Assembly: GCA_937967285.1 (NCBI GenBank)
Contig: CALBSU010000459.1
Coordinates: 1-9,057 of the forward strand
DNA length: 9,057 nt
Direction: 5' to 3'
Origin: an uncultured Acidobacteriota bacterium
GTDB lineage: Bacteria > Acidobacteriota > Blastocatellia > RBC074
Shown here: positions 1 to 7,359 of the stretch, piece by piece
Layout: the number at the start of each line of letters is the position of its first letter
Position numbering within the stretch: the first letter of the stretch is position 1
Notes under the pieces: generated by a model
What the model was told of the DNA's origin: nothing
The model's input: only the letters and a program-made list of their open reading frames with translations
The model's database searches: none
Made by a program: the position numbers and the translations under genes

Positions 1-17
1 AAACCCTGTCGAACCAG

Positions 18-171
18 CCGCAAAGGTGGCAAAGAGGGATAGCCGCAAAGACCGCGAAGCTGGCAAAGGGAGATAACCGCAAAGACCGCAAAGGTGGCAA
101 AGGGGGATAACCGCAAAGACCGCGAAGCTGGCAAAGAGGGATAACCGCAAAGACCGCGAAGTTAGCAAAGG
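18..171. repeat. Left arm of inverted array: tandem 34-bp repeats
   Basis: Four units begin at 43, 77, 111 and 145, exactly 34 bp apart, preceded by a shortened 25-bp unit at 18-42. Each full unit is built from three related 9-mers, CCGCAAAGA then CCGCGAAGC (or a variant) then TGGCAAAGG (or a variant), followed by a 7-nt linker such as GAGATAA or GGGATAA. The short first unit lacks exactly one 9-mer. The last unit loses its linker where it runs into the AT-rich centre (172-242). No ORF in this arm looks like a gene. The array is the mirror image of the one at 243-337, so a transcript leaving the amidohydrolase gene could fold into a very long hairpin. Repeats of this general flavour occur between genes in several GC-rich environmental phyla, as far as I recall; their function is unknown to me. 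Confidence 0.93.
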
Positions 172-242
172 TATTTTGGTGATATTAAGATTCGGATAAC
201 TTCCCACTGGAAAGTAACACGAACACTGATCATTATTAATAC
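172..242. other. AT-rich centre between the two repeat arms
   Basis: This stretch of about 70 bp has no repeat units and is visibly richer in A and T than its flanks. Its ends continue the symmetry for a few bases: GGTATT on the left side mirrors AATACC on the right, so the palindrome extends slightly into it. It would be the loop if the flanking arms paired in RNA or single-stranded DNA. I see no gene or clear promoter in it. Confidence 0.6.
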
Positions 243-339
<97 letters not shown>

Positions 340-351
340 AATCCAGATGCG

Positions 352-2238
352 CTACTTCCTTTCGATCATCTGCAGTTCCTGAAGTATCGAGCTGGGGAAT
401 TTCAGGCGCGAGCGATGCCAGTATTCGTGTTCGGTCATGTTGTTGAAACGGACATTTTTCGCGTCTTCGAACAGTTTCAACTCATCTTCCCGCAGAGCCT
501 TCAGCGCCGCGACATATCTGTCGGCGTCGATCAGCCCGGCTTCCTTCTCACGTTTCAGCCTGTAAAATCTGGTGAAGATGCGTTCGTCGCGGACGCGGAG
601 TGCGCGTTCGGCGGCCGTCGCCTCATCAACGGATTCGACTTTCTTCGCGGAACCGCGCAGGACAACTCCGGCATTGGTGTGGCTGTAAGTCGATCTCTCA
701 ACCGCCTTCCGGCCGTTGACGATGACGTAATCGATCCCGACCGGGAATGTCTTGGGCTTTTCGAACGTGGCCAGATCCCGGACGGCGTTCTCGTCGAAGA
801 TGACGAGATCCGCAGCCATCCCCGGGCGGATCAGTCCGCGGTCCAGCAGGCCGAAGGTCTGAGCGGGAAGCGAGGTCATGCGCCGGATCGCCTCGGGCAG
901 TGAGACGATCTTCTTCTCCCGTACGTAAAGCCCAAGGGCGCGCGCATTGTTGCCGAAGCCGCGCGGATGCGGAACGCTCTTGTCGTCCCACGACATGACG
1001 CCGGCATCGGATGCGACCATAGTGAACGGCTGCCTGAAGATTCTCTCGACGTCCTCATCGGACATCTTTCGCAGAACCATCGACGCGCCTCCGGCCTGCA
1101 GGATCTCGATCGCCAGATCGGCCTGCGCCTCGATCTCTTTTCTGCCTTTCTTCGCCTGAGTGATCTCCGCCAGATTCCGGCCGTTGAAACTCTGATCGGT
1201 CTCATAGTTCGCGATGTATGCGAAAGAGAGATCGCTGAAGCCCTGGGCGCGCGCCTTTTCGATCACGTCGCGTCTGATCCGCTCGCGCGTGGCGAGGTCG
1301 CGCAGCCTCTCCTCTGTCTTCTCGCGTCCGCCGTCGAAGACCCACGAAGTGAAGAGGATGCCGATGCCGGTGCTGCTTGCAGGGTAGAGGTACTGATCGA
1401 CCGTCACCTGCAGGCCCCGCGCGCGAGCATCCTCGACCATTTTGATCGACGCGGCGCTGGCGCCCCATCGTTTCTTACTCGAGATTTTGAAGTGCGAGAT
1501 CTCGACAGGGATCCGGGCCTTCTCGCCGATCGCGATGGCCTCGGCCACCGATTTTTCGATGAACTCGCCCTCGTCGCGCATGTGTGAGGCATAGACGCCG
1601 CCGTATGCCGCGGCGACTTTGGCCAGCTCGGCGATCTCGTCGGTCGTGGCCCACATGCCGGGGACGTATTCCAGGCCGGTCGAGAGTCCGACTGCTCCGG
1701 CACGCATCGCTCGGTCGACCAGGTCGCGCATGCGATCCAGTTCATCGGGGCGTGGAGGCCGGTCGAAGTCTCCGTTCATCGCCTCGCGCCGGATTGTGTT
1801 ATGTCCGATCAGCGAAGCGACGTTGACGCCGATGCCCGCGCCGGAGATCTTCTCGAACCATTCTTCCAGATTCAGTCTCGATGATCCGCAGTTCCCGGTC
1901 ACGACGCTGGTCACTCCCATCATCAGGAAGTTCTCGGCATTCGGGTTCCGTTCGATCCCTCCCTCGATGTGCGTGTGAACGTCGATGAATCCCGGAGCGA
2001 CGATCAGCCCCTGGGCATAGATCACTTCGTTTGCCCGCTGAGGATCGATCCGGCCGATCTCGACGATCTTTCCGCCGGTGATCCCGATATCGGCCTCGTA
2101 CCAGGGATTGCCCGTCCCGTCGACGATCTTTCCTCCCAGCACTACGAGGTCGAATTCGGCGGCGGACGATCCGCCCGGGAAGGCGCTGAACGATGTTGCC
2201 AGCAATAATGCGACGATCAGATAAACGCAGGTTTTCAT
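352..2238 (-). CDS. Exported N-acyl-D-amino-acid deacylase-like amidohydrolase
   Basis: A 628-residue metal-dependent amidohydrolase of the D-aminoacylase type, expected to cleave N-acyl groups from D-amino acids or related amides. An N-terminal signal peptide (hydrophobic about 5-20, cleavage near 26) indicates export. Visible family features are the small beta domain with GGKIVDGTGNP (35-45), DVHTH with the metal-ligand pair H88 and H90, the GNCG loop with C117 (equivalent to the metal-binding Cys of D-aminoacylase), SHMRDE with H219, ISHFK with H249, ASDAGV with D411 as likely catalytic Asp, HPRGFG (424-429), and the closing RPGMAADLVIFD (471-482). The catalytic set therefore looks complete. 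The usual family end falls near residue 528 (GVVLRG); about 100 charged, helix-rich residues follow, longer than typical enzymes of about 480-500 residues. The ATG at 2238 is preceded by a modest GAGAA. It is the last gene of the four-gene run, 37 nt after the alpha/beta hydrolase. The exact substrate is not certain; N-acyl-D-Glu, D-Asp or other amides are possible. Confidence 0.9.
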   Translation of the reverse strand: MKTCVYLIVALLLATSFSAFPGGSSAAEFDLVVLGGKIVDGTGNPWYEADIGITGGKIVEIGRIDPQRANEVIYAQGLIVAPGFIDVHTHIEGGIERNPNAENFLMMGVTSVVTGNCGSSRLNLEEWFEKISGAGIGVNVASLIGHNTIRREAMNGDFDRPPRPDELDRMRDLVDRAMRAGAVGLSTGLEYVPGMWATTDEIAELAKVAAAYGGVYASHMRDEGEFIEKSVAEAIAIGEKARIPVEISHFKISSKKRWGASAASIKMVEDARARGLQVTVDQYLYPASSTGIGILFTSWVFDGGREKTEERLRDLATRERIRRDVIEKARAQGFSDLSFAYIANYETDQSFNGRNLAEITQAKKGRKEIEAQADLAIEILQAGGASMVLRKMSDEDVERIFRQPFTMVASDAGVMSWDDKSVPHPRGFGNNARALGLYVREKKIVSLPEAIRRMTSLPAQTFGLLDRGLIRPGMAADLVIFDENAVRDLATFEKPKTFPVGIDYVIVNGRKAVERSTYSHTNAGVVLRGSAKKVESVDEATAAERALRVRDERIFTRFYRLKREKEAGLIDADRYVAALKALREDELKLFEDAKNVRFNNMTEHEYWHRSRLKFPSSILQELQMIERK

Positions 2239-2275
2239 AATTCTCGATTTGATGGTTTGCAGCTCGTTACCGTGA

Positions 2276-3223
2276 TCATCTCATATTGTCACGGATAAAT
2301 TTTTGGACGAGGGGGCGAATTCTCTCCTGCTCGACGATCATGAGCAGATGTCCGCCACGCTCGTACCGGTGGAGTTTCGCCCCGGGGATATTGGCGCCGG
2401 CGAATTCAGCGTTACGGAAGAGTTGCAGCGAGTCGTCGGTCGCGTGGAAGATCTGCGTCGGCGCTTTGATCGCCGAGATCCGCTCATTCGGCATGGCCGC
2501 GCGGTTGTCGAAAGCCGCGCCTTTCGATCGCAGCGAGACGGGGTTCATGAAATCGATCACCTGATCGGCCAGCGCCCGCTGCCGCGGAGTCAGCCCCGAG
2601 ATCACTCTCTCGTCGACTCCCATCAGATCGAGCAGCCGGCCCCTGAAGAGCCGGCTGATGCTCCAGTAGAGCAGATCGTATCTGAAGATCGTCATCAGGG
2701 CATTGCCCTTGCGATTGGCCTCTTCCTGATCCTGCGCGGACGATGACGCGACTCCGCACGAGAGCAGGGTCAGAGATGTGGCGCGTTCCGGATGCAGGGC
2801 CGCGAACAGCAGCGCCGACGGCCCGCCATGCGAGAGCGCCACGACGGCAACTCGATCGATTCCCAGCCGGTCAAGCAGATGAGCATACGCATTTGCCTGT
2901 TCGTCAAAGGTCGCGCCGTCCGGCAGCGACGATCCGAGATAGCCGAAGCGCGATGGCGCGATCCAGTGGAACTCGTCGTTCAAGACCGCCTGCACCATCA
3001 ACTCACCCTGATCGTAGCCGCCTCCGCTGCCGTGAATGACCAGCACCGGAGGGCCGCTGCCGCCTTCGGTGTATTCGATGTTACCGTACGGCGATGCGAT
3101 GACTTTGCTCCGGCCGCTGACTCGCTGGTAGGCGCGGCGCATTTCGATCAGGTACATGGCCGCGACAAAGCCCAGAGCGGCGAGCAGAGCGATTGCCGTC
3201 CAGCAAAGCATCCTTTTCAGCAT
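2276..3223 (-). CDS. Membrane-anchored alpha/beta hydrolase
   Basis: A 315-residue alpha/beta-hydrolase-fold protein, probably an esterase, lipase or amidase-like enzyme of unknown substrate. Residues 7-26 form one hydrophobic segment that looks like an uncleaved membrane anchor, which would place the catalytic domain outside the cytoplasm. The fold begins with a beta strand and oxyanion loop LVIHGSGGGYDQG (61-73). The nucleophile elbow is ALSHGG (129-134) with S131; the first Gly of the usual GxSxG is Ala here. The likely acid is D263 or D264 (HATDDS) and the catalytic His is H292 (RGGHLL). Residues about 155-245 form the cap. ATG at 3223 has AAGGA about 7 nt upstream; an in-frame Met at residue 5 is an alternative start. 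The gene starts 10 nt after the DUF1552 stop and ends 37 nt before the amidohydrolase, so it is very likely co-transcribed with both. Fold assignment is secure; the reaction is not. Confidence 0.88.
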   Translation of the reverse strand: MLKRMLCWTAIALLAALGFVAAMYLIEMRRAYQRVSGRSKVIASPYGNIEYTEGGSGPPVLVIHGSGGGYDQGELMVQAVLNDEFHWIAPSRFGYLGSSLPDGATFDEQANAYAHLLDRLGIDRVAVVALSHGGPSALLFAALHPERATSLTLLSCGVASSSAQDQEEANRKGNALMTIFRYDLLYWSISRLFRGRLLDLMGVDERVISGLTPRQRALADQVIDFMNPVSLRSKGAAFDNRAAMPNERISAIKAPTQIFHATDDSLQLFRNAEFAGANIPGAKLHRYERGGHLLMIVEQERIRPLVQKFIRDNMR

Positions 3224-3233
3224 TCAGATTTCC

Positions 3234-4544
3234 TTATAGCTCGGCGATGCGGCCCGTGCTGCTGCCGAAGGAATCGGCCTCGACGCCGAGGCGCTGCAGC
3301 ATCGTGACGAAGAGATTGCTGAGCGGCGCATTGTTGTCGCGCTTGAATGCGATATGGCGGCCGTGTTTGAAGCCGCCTCCGGCCAGGATGATCGGCAGGT
3401 TCGAGTTGTCGTGAATGTTGGCTTCTCCCATGTTGCTGCCGTAAAGCACCATCGTGCGGTCCAGCAGTCGCTCGCCGCCATCCGGTTTGCCGGCCAGTTC
3501 GGTCAGCAGTTTGGCGAGCACCTCCATGTTGCGCCGGTCGGCGGCTTCGAGCTGGCGCACCTTGGATTCGTCCTGCCCGTGATGGCTCAGCCCGTGGTAG
3601 CCTTCGGTGGTTGCCTTTTGTTCCCCCAGAGTGAAGATCGGAGTCCGAAAAGCGTCGAGCATCAGAGTGACGATGCGCGTCGAATCCGACTCAAATGCCA
3701 GTTGAGCCATCGACAGCATGAGCTCGAATTTCTCAAAAAAGTATTTGCCGTCCGGAAGGTCCGCGGGAGGAGTCTGCCTGCCGTCTTTCGGCAATGGCGG
3801 CATCGGCTTCAGCTCCCATTCGCGCGCCGCGGCCAGTCGTTGTTCGACCTCGCGGACCGAAGTGAAATATTGATCGAGGCGCGTTCTATCCTCGCTGCCC
3901 AGATTGCGGCTGAAGCGATTGGCCTCGCTCTGCAGCGTGTCGAGAATGCTTCCGCGTTCTTCCAGCCGGCGGAGTTGCCGCTGGACGGCGGCAGCGTCGC
4001 CCTGCACGAACATCTTCTGAAAAAGTTTCGATGCGCTGTCCTCGGCCGGCAGCAGCACGCCGTCGCGCGTCCACGAAAGACTCCGGTTGGCCTTTTCGAT
4101 GTTGACGCCGAGGTTGAAGGTCGGGAAGCGCGTCACCTGGCCGAGCTTTTCAGCCGCGAACTGATCGAGCGAGATCGTATTGCGGAATCCCGCCTTGAAC
4201 GCGCCGCGAGCCGAAGTCAGAAAGCAGTTGTCGGTGCTGTGCCCGCTGGTTACGCCGGGATGCGAGAGTCCGCTGAAGATCGTGAAATCCTCGCGATGGG
4301 CGCTGAGTATCGAAAGCAGCGGCGACGCTTCGTAATCCCGACCGGCGCCGGTCGGAAAGAAGTGTTTCGGCAGCACTCCGATGTTGTTGACGATGACCAG
4401 CATGCGCCGCGGAGCTTCGGCCGTCCGCGCAAAGGCCGGCGTCATGCAGTCCAGCGCGGGCAGAGCCAGCGAAACTCCAAGGCCGCGCAGAAACGTGCGG
4501 CGCGCGATGCTCGAGGATGAAGTATGGATGTGCGGTGCTTTCAC
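3234..4544 (-). CDS. Tat-exported DUF1552 family protein
   Basis: A 436-residue protein of the DUF1552 family, known from planctomycetes and acidobacteria; its biochemical role is not established. A twin-arginine signal is clear: ARRTFLRG (14-21), a hydrophobic stretch to about 30, and a likely AFA cleavage site at 37-39, so it is exported folded, perhaps with a bound cofactor or metal. Family landmarks are SGHSTDNCFL (100-109), the central FELMLSMAQLAFESDSTRI (273-291), YHGLSHHG (316-323), TMVLYGSNMGE (364-374), NLPIILAGGGFKHGRH (382-397) and the C-terminal PLSNLFVTMLQRLGV (407-421). It starts with GTG at 4544; the sequence GTGA overlaps the TGA of the upstream heme protein, and a strong AGGAGG lies 7 nt before the start, inside the end of that gene. 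This supports translational coupling and a shared complex or pathway. Several sequence blocks resemble the DUF1501 protein encoded upstream. Confidence 0.92.
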   Translation of the reverse strand: MKAPHIHTSSSSIARRTFLRGLGVSLALPALDCMTPAFARTAEAPRRMLVIVNNIGVLPKHFFPTGAGRDYEASPLLSILSAHREDFTIFSGLSHPGVTSGHSTDNCFLTSARGAFKAGFRNTISLDQFAAEKLGQVTRFPTFNLGVNIEKANRSLSWTRDGVLLPAEDSASKLFQKMFVQGDAAAVQRQLRRLEERGSILDTLQSEANRFSRNLGSEDRTRLDQYFTSVREVEQRLAAAREWELKPMPPLPKDGRQTPPADLPDGKYFFEKFELMLSMAQLAFESDSTRIVTLMLDAFRTPIFTLGEQKATTEGYHGLSHHGQDESKVRQLEAADRRNMEVLAKLLTELAGKPDGGERLLDRTMVLYGSNMGEANIHDNSNLPIILAGGGFKHGRHIAFKRDNNAPLSNLFVTMLQRLGVEADSFGSSTGRIAEL

Positions 4545-7117
4545 TTCGTCGCCTCCTTTTTGCTGCGGCCATTGTAGCCTGTAAAAATGCTGCTTTGAAC
4601 CAGCCCGTGCAGAAGATCGCGGACGCGGTAGCCGTCACACGAATCGAGGATCGATTCGATCTCGCGCCGGTCGGCAAATCGAACCGGCGTGCCCGTGGCA
4701 TAGATTGTAAGCTGATTCAGCAGATTGCGAGCGAGCTGTCGTGGATTGTCCTTGAAAATTTCCTTCAGCGCGTGAACGTCTCTGAATTCGCGTCCATCGA
4801 CCAGCCGTCCGGCGGTATCCACCGTGTTGGCGATCGTGTAGCTGAAGTCGTGTCCCGAAGGATCGATGCCGCTGATCCGGCGGCCGGTCTCCAGTCCGCG
4901 ATAACTGGTGCGCCAGCGTCCCATGACATCGAAGTTCTCGAGCGCCAGACCGACGGGATCGAACCGGGCATGGCAGGACGCGCAGGACGCCGATTTCGTG
5001 TGCAGCGCCAGAATGTCCCGCATGGATCTGGCGCCGCGAATGTCCGGCTCGACCGCGGGAACTCCCGGCGGGGGCGGCGAAGGCGGCTGGCCGATCAGGC
5101 GATCCATCACCCATGCCCCGCGCAGAACCGGCGAAGTCGTCACTCCGTTCGCCGTGATCTTCAGAATCGATGCCTGCGTCAGCAAGCCGCCGTATGGACT
5201 GTCTTCCGGCAATTTGACTTTCCGTACCGTCGAGCCGGCCATTTCCGGCAAGCCGTAGTGTTTCGCCAGCCGATCGTTGGCGAAGGTGAAGTCTGCGTCG
5301 ATCAAAGTCGTGGCGGGCAGGTTCTCGCGAACCATGGCGGCGAAGAACGCGCGCGTTTCCAGCCCCATCGATTCGACCAGGTAATCGTCCAGCCGGTATT
5401 CGGGATAAAGCCGGATATCCGGATCGTCGCGGCGCAGATCGCGCAGGCTCAGCCAGTAATCGGTGAAATGCCTGACGAAGCGTTGAAAACCGTCGCCGGA
5501 AATCAGACGGTCGGTTTCGCGGCGCAGCACCGCCGGATTGGTCAGCTTTCCCTGCCGCGCAAGCTCGACCAGCGCCGCATCGGGCCGCGTGTCGGTCAGA
5601 AAATGCGAGAGCCGGTTGGCGACGGCGAACTGGTCATCCCTGCGGACCGGTTCCCGCAGGTAGAGAAACAGGTCTGAACAGAGAAATGCCTTGTAGCCGC
5701 TCAGCAGAGCCTCGGCCAGCGACGATCCGGCGCTCAGCCGGGACAGCGTCAACTGCTCGAATTTCGCGGCTGCCTCTTCCGGCACGGGTTCGCGGGCGGC
5801 GAGATCGATGAAGCGGCGCAGCAGTCGTCGCGCATCGCGCTCGGGATTTGCGGATTTCACCTCTATGCCGAGATCGTCGAACAGCACGCGATGCGATGCC
5901 GGCGGCCAGGTTTCGGGCGCGAGCGGTCCTTCGACCTCCATCCATTGAAATGCGATACCCGGCTGACCGCCCTCGGGGAACGGCGGATAGCGATACGAAC
6001 CAGTGATGCCCTGCGCGTCCGGCTGCGGCACCGGCAATCCGAGCAGGCCGTATTCGATGGTCTGTCCCGCGCCAAGCTGCACAATCGTTTCATACACGCC
6101 GGCGCCCGGTTGAGCGTTCGGCTGAATGTCGATGATCCCGCCCACCGATTTCACATCCTCCGCGATATCGTGATTGGTCGGGCGGCGCGAGCGGAAGGTC
6201 ATCGGCACCGGCAGTTTCGCCGGCTCCAGCCGGAATCCTTCGGTCTGGAGCACGGCGCGGGCCGAAAAGCGCACGCGATAGCTCCCGGCGGTCGTCGTCA
6301 CCAGTTTCTTCGGGAAGATGGCATACGGCCACCCGGGCGAACGGAACATCGCCATTTCGACCGTGGGGTCCGCTTCATCGCCCTTTTCGTTGGAATCGAT
6401 GCCGATCGAATTGCGTGCGAAAAACATGGACTGTTTTTCACCGACGATCGACCGGACAAAGGACAACTGTTTTCCGACGGCGCGATATTTCATTGCAGCC
6501 GGCGGTTGAGTCGCCATCGCCTGCTGCAGCGCCTCTTCCGCGGCATCCAGGTATGCCGTCAACTGGACGCGCGACATATCCAGCGTCTCAGATACCTTGT
6601 TGAAATGATACGCCTCGCGGTCGGCGGGAAGCATGTCGCGGATGTCCAGGTTCGGCAGTTGCAGCAGGTCTCGCAGATTCTGTTCGTACTCATCGCGATT
6701 CAATCGTCGCATCGGACCGCGACCTGATGCGATGATCTCTGCACGGTCCGCCGCGTGAAGTTCCGTGCCGAGCAGTCGCAGCAATTCCGCGCGCTGCGCC
6801 GTCGGAAATGCCACGGATTTCGGCGGCATCTCGCCTTTGTCAACACGGTCGTAGATCCGAATCCACTGATCGCGAATCGAGCGATCTGACAGGTCGAACG
6901 ACAATGCGTCGAGGTCCAGCCCGCCGCTTCGCGCACCCTTGTCGTGGCATTGAGCGCAGTTTTGTCGCAGCAGTTGAGCAAGTTGCGCCGGGGCTTTTTC
7001 AGAGCGCCCGGCGTCCGCCGGACCATTCGTCACGAGGAACGCGGACAGCGCGACAAGGATTGCAATCGCCGCTCTCAGGTTGCGGGTCGTAACCGGTGAT
7101 GAAGCGTGTCTTTTCAT
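4541..7117 (-). CDS. Secreted heme-motif protein, DUF1587-1595-1592-1588-1585
   Basis: An 858-residue protein of the multi-domain family first seen in planctomycetes, with no proven function. A Sec-type signal peptide (hydrophobic about 16-30, ADA cleavage site at 34-36) sends it to the periplasm or cell surface. In order I see a planctomycete cytochrome-c-like domain with heme motif CAQCH (54-58) and the following KGEMPPKS, DUF1587 from RLNRDEYEQNLRDLL (about 138-200), a beta-rich middle region (about 250-395), DUF1595 (about 425-487), DUF1592 (about 495-623), DUF1588 with a second heme-type motif CASCH (712-716) followed by FDPVGLALENFD, and DUF1585 (about 775-847). Two CXXCH motifs suggest two c-type hemes and an electron-transfer or redox role. 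I chose ATG 7117 because GAGGAA lies 8 nt upstream and a signal peptide follows directly; an in-frame ATG at 7252 would add 45 residues translated from the intergenic palindrome. The stop overlaps the next gene by 4 nt. Confidence 0.92.
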   Translation of the reverse strand: MKRHASSPVTTRNLRAAIAILVALSAFLVTNGPADAGRSEKAPAQLAQLLRQNCAQCHDKGARSGGLDLDALSFDLSDRSIRDQWIRIYDRVDKGEMPPKSVAFPTAQRAELLRLLGTELHAADRAEIIASGRGPMRRLNRDEYEQNLRDLLQLPNLDIRDMLPADREAYHFNKVSETLDMSRVQLTAYLDAAEEALQQAMATQPPAAMKYRAVGKQLSFVRSIVGEKQSMFFARNSIGIDSNEKGDEADPTVEMAMFRSPGWPYAIFPKKLVTTTAGSYRVRFSARAVLQTEGFRLEPAKLPVPMTFRSRRPTNHDIAEDVKSVGGIIDIQPNAQPGAGVYETIVQLGAGQTIEYGLLGLPVPQPDAQGITGSYRYPPFPEGGQPGIAFQWMEVEGPLAPETWPPASHRVLFDDLGIEVKSANPERDARRLLRRFIDLAAREPVPEEAAAKFEQLTLSRLSAGSSLAEALLSGYKAFLCSDLFLYLREPVRRDDQFAVANRLSHFLTDTRPDAALVELARQGKLTNPAVLRRETDRLISGDGFQRFVRHFTDYWLSLRDLRRDDPDIRLYPEYRLDDYLVESMGLETRAFFAAMVRENLPATTLIDADFTFANDRLAKHYGLPEMAGSTVRKVKLPEDSPYGGLLTQASILKITANGVTTSPVLRGAWVMDRLIGQPPSPPPPGVPAVEPDIRGARSMRDILALHTKSASCASCHARFDPVGLALENFDVMGRWRTSYRGLETGRRISGIDPSGHDFSYTIANTVDTAGRLVDGREFRDVHALKEIFKDNPRQLARNLLNQLTIYATGTPVRFADRREIESILDSCDGYRVRDLLHGLVQSSIFTGYNGRSKKEATK
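4542..4560 (-). promoter_or_regulatory. Ribosome binding site and GTG start of the DUF1552 gene
   Basis: On the minus strand, AAAGGAGGCGACGAAGTGA contains a perfect AGGAGG, a 7-nt spacer, and GTG overlapping the TGA stop of the heme protein. The site lies wholly within the last codons of the upstream gene. It fixes a GTG start and predicts that translation of the two proteins is coupled. Confidence 0.85.
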
Positions 7118-7130
7118 GAGATGTCTTCCT
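7118..7130 (-). promoter_or_regulatory. Ribosome binding site that decides the heme protein start
   Basis: The minus strand reads GAGGAAGACATCTC just before ATG at 7117. GAGGAA with an 8-nt spacer is a good Shine-Dalgarno sequence. The longer reading frame opening at 7252 has no comparable reason to be used and would encode part of the palindromic repeat, so this site supports the shorter protein. Confidence 0.75.
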
Positions 7131-7158
7131 CGACAGGTATCTTTAGCAGAGGATACTT

Positions 7159-7307
7159 TAGGATTTCGACGCCGAGACGCCAAGACAGCCAAGATGGAAT
7201 TAAGGAGGGAATTATTCCTTTTTTCTCCATCTTGCCGCTCGAATATCGACATAATCCGGCGTTTGAATGACTAATTGATCTTGGCCTTCTTGGCGTCGAA
7301 ATCCTTA
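7159..7307. repeat. Intergenic palindromic repeat element
   Basis: The outer arms are 7159-7195 and 7276-7307 in opposite orientation. Both read AGGATTTCGACGCC at the outside and run inward through short 8-9 nt modules. The left arm has three (GACGCCGA, GACGCCAA, GACAGCCAA); the right arm, read on the minus strand, has two (GACGCCAA, GAAGGCCAA). Inside lies a smaller nested inverted repeat, AAGATGGA at 7191-7198 against TCCATCTT at 7226-7233. The element begins 52 nt past the DUF1501 stop on the minus strand and ends about 40 nt before the heme protein start, so it separates the two predicted transcription units. It could fold in RNA as a terminator-like hairpin or be a small mobile repeat; the sequence does not distinguish these. 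Confidence 0.85.
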
Positions 7308-7359
7308 GATATTTTGTTAACCGATAATTTTCGGATTCCAGCCGGATGTTGCCGCGAAC

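Noticed and set aside
3354..5677. Long plus-strand reading frames of 388 and 386 codons (3354-4520 and 4517-5677)
   Set aside because: They lie antisense to the DUF1552 and heme protein genes, show no recognisable domain, and have the Arg/Gln/His-rich composition typical of antisense frames in GC-rich DNA.
7155..7183. Sigma-70-like promoter on the minus strand for the heme protein gene: TTGGCG (7183-7178), 17 nt, TAAAGT (7160-7155)
   Set aside because: The spacing is ideal and the place is right, but both boxes match the consensus poorly and the first box lies inside a repeat module, so the match may be accidental.
7202..7224. Plus-strand intrinsic terminator: short stem followed by a T-run
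   Set aside because: The stem is only about 4-5 bp and there is no plus-strand gene for it to terminate.
7308..7359. Minus-strand intrinsic terminator after the DUF1501 gene, around CCGATAATTTTCGG at 7321-7334
   Set aside because: The stem is only 4 bp and no U-tract follows; the larger palindrome further on is the better candidate for a 3'-end structure.
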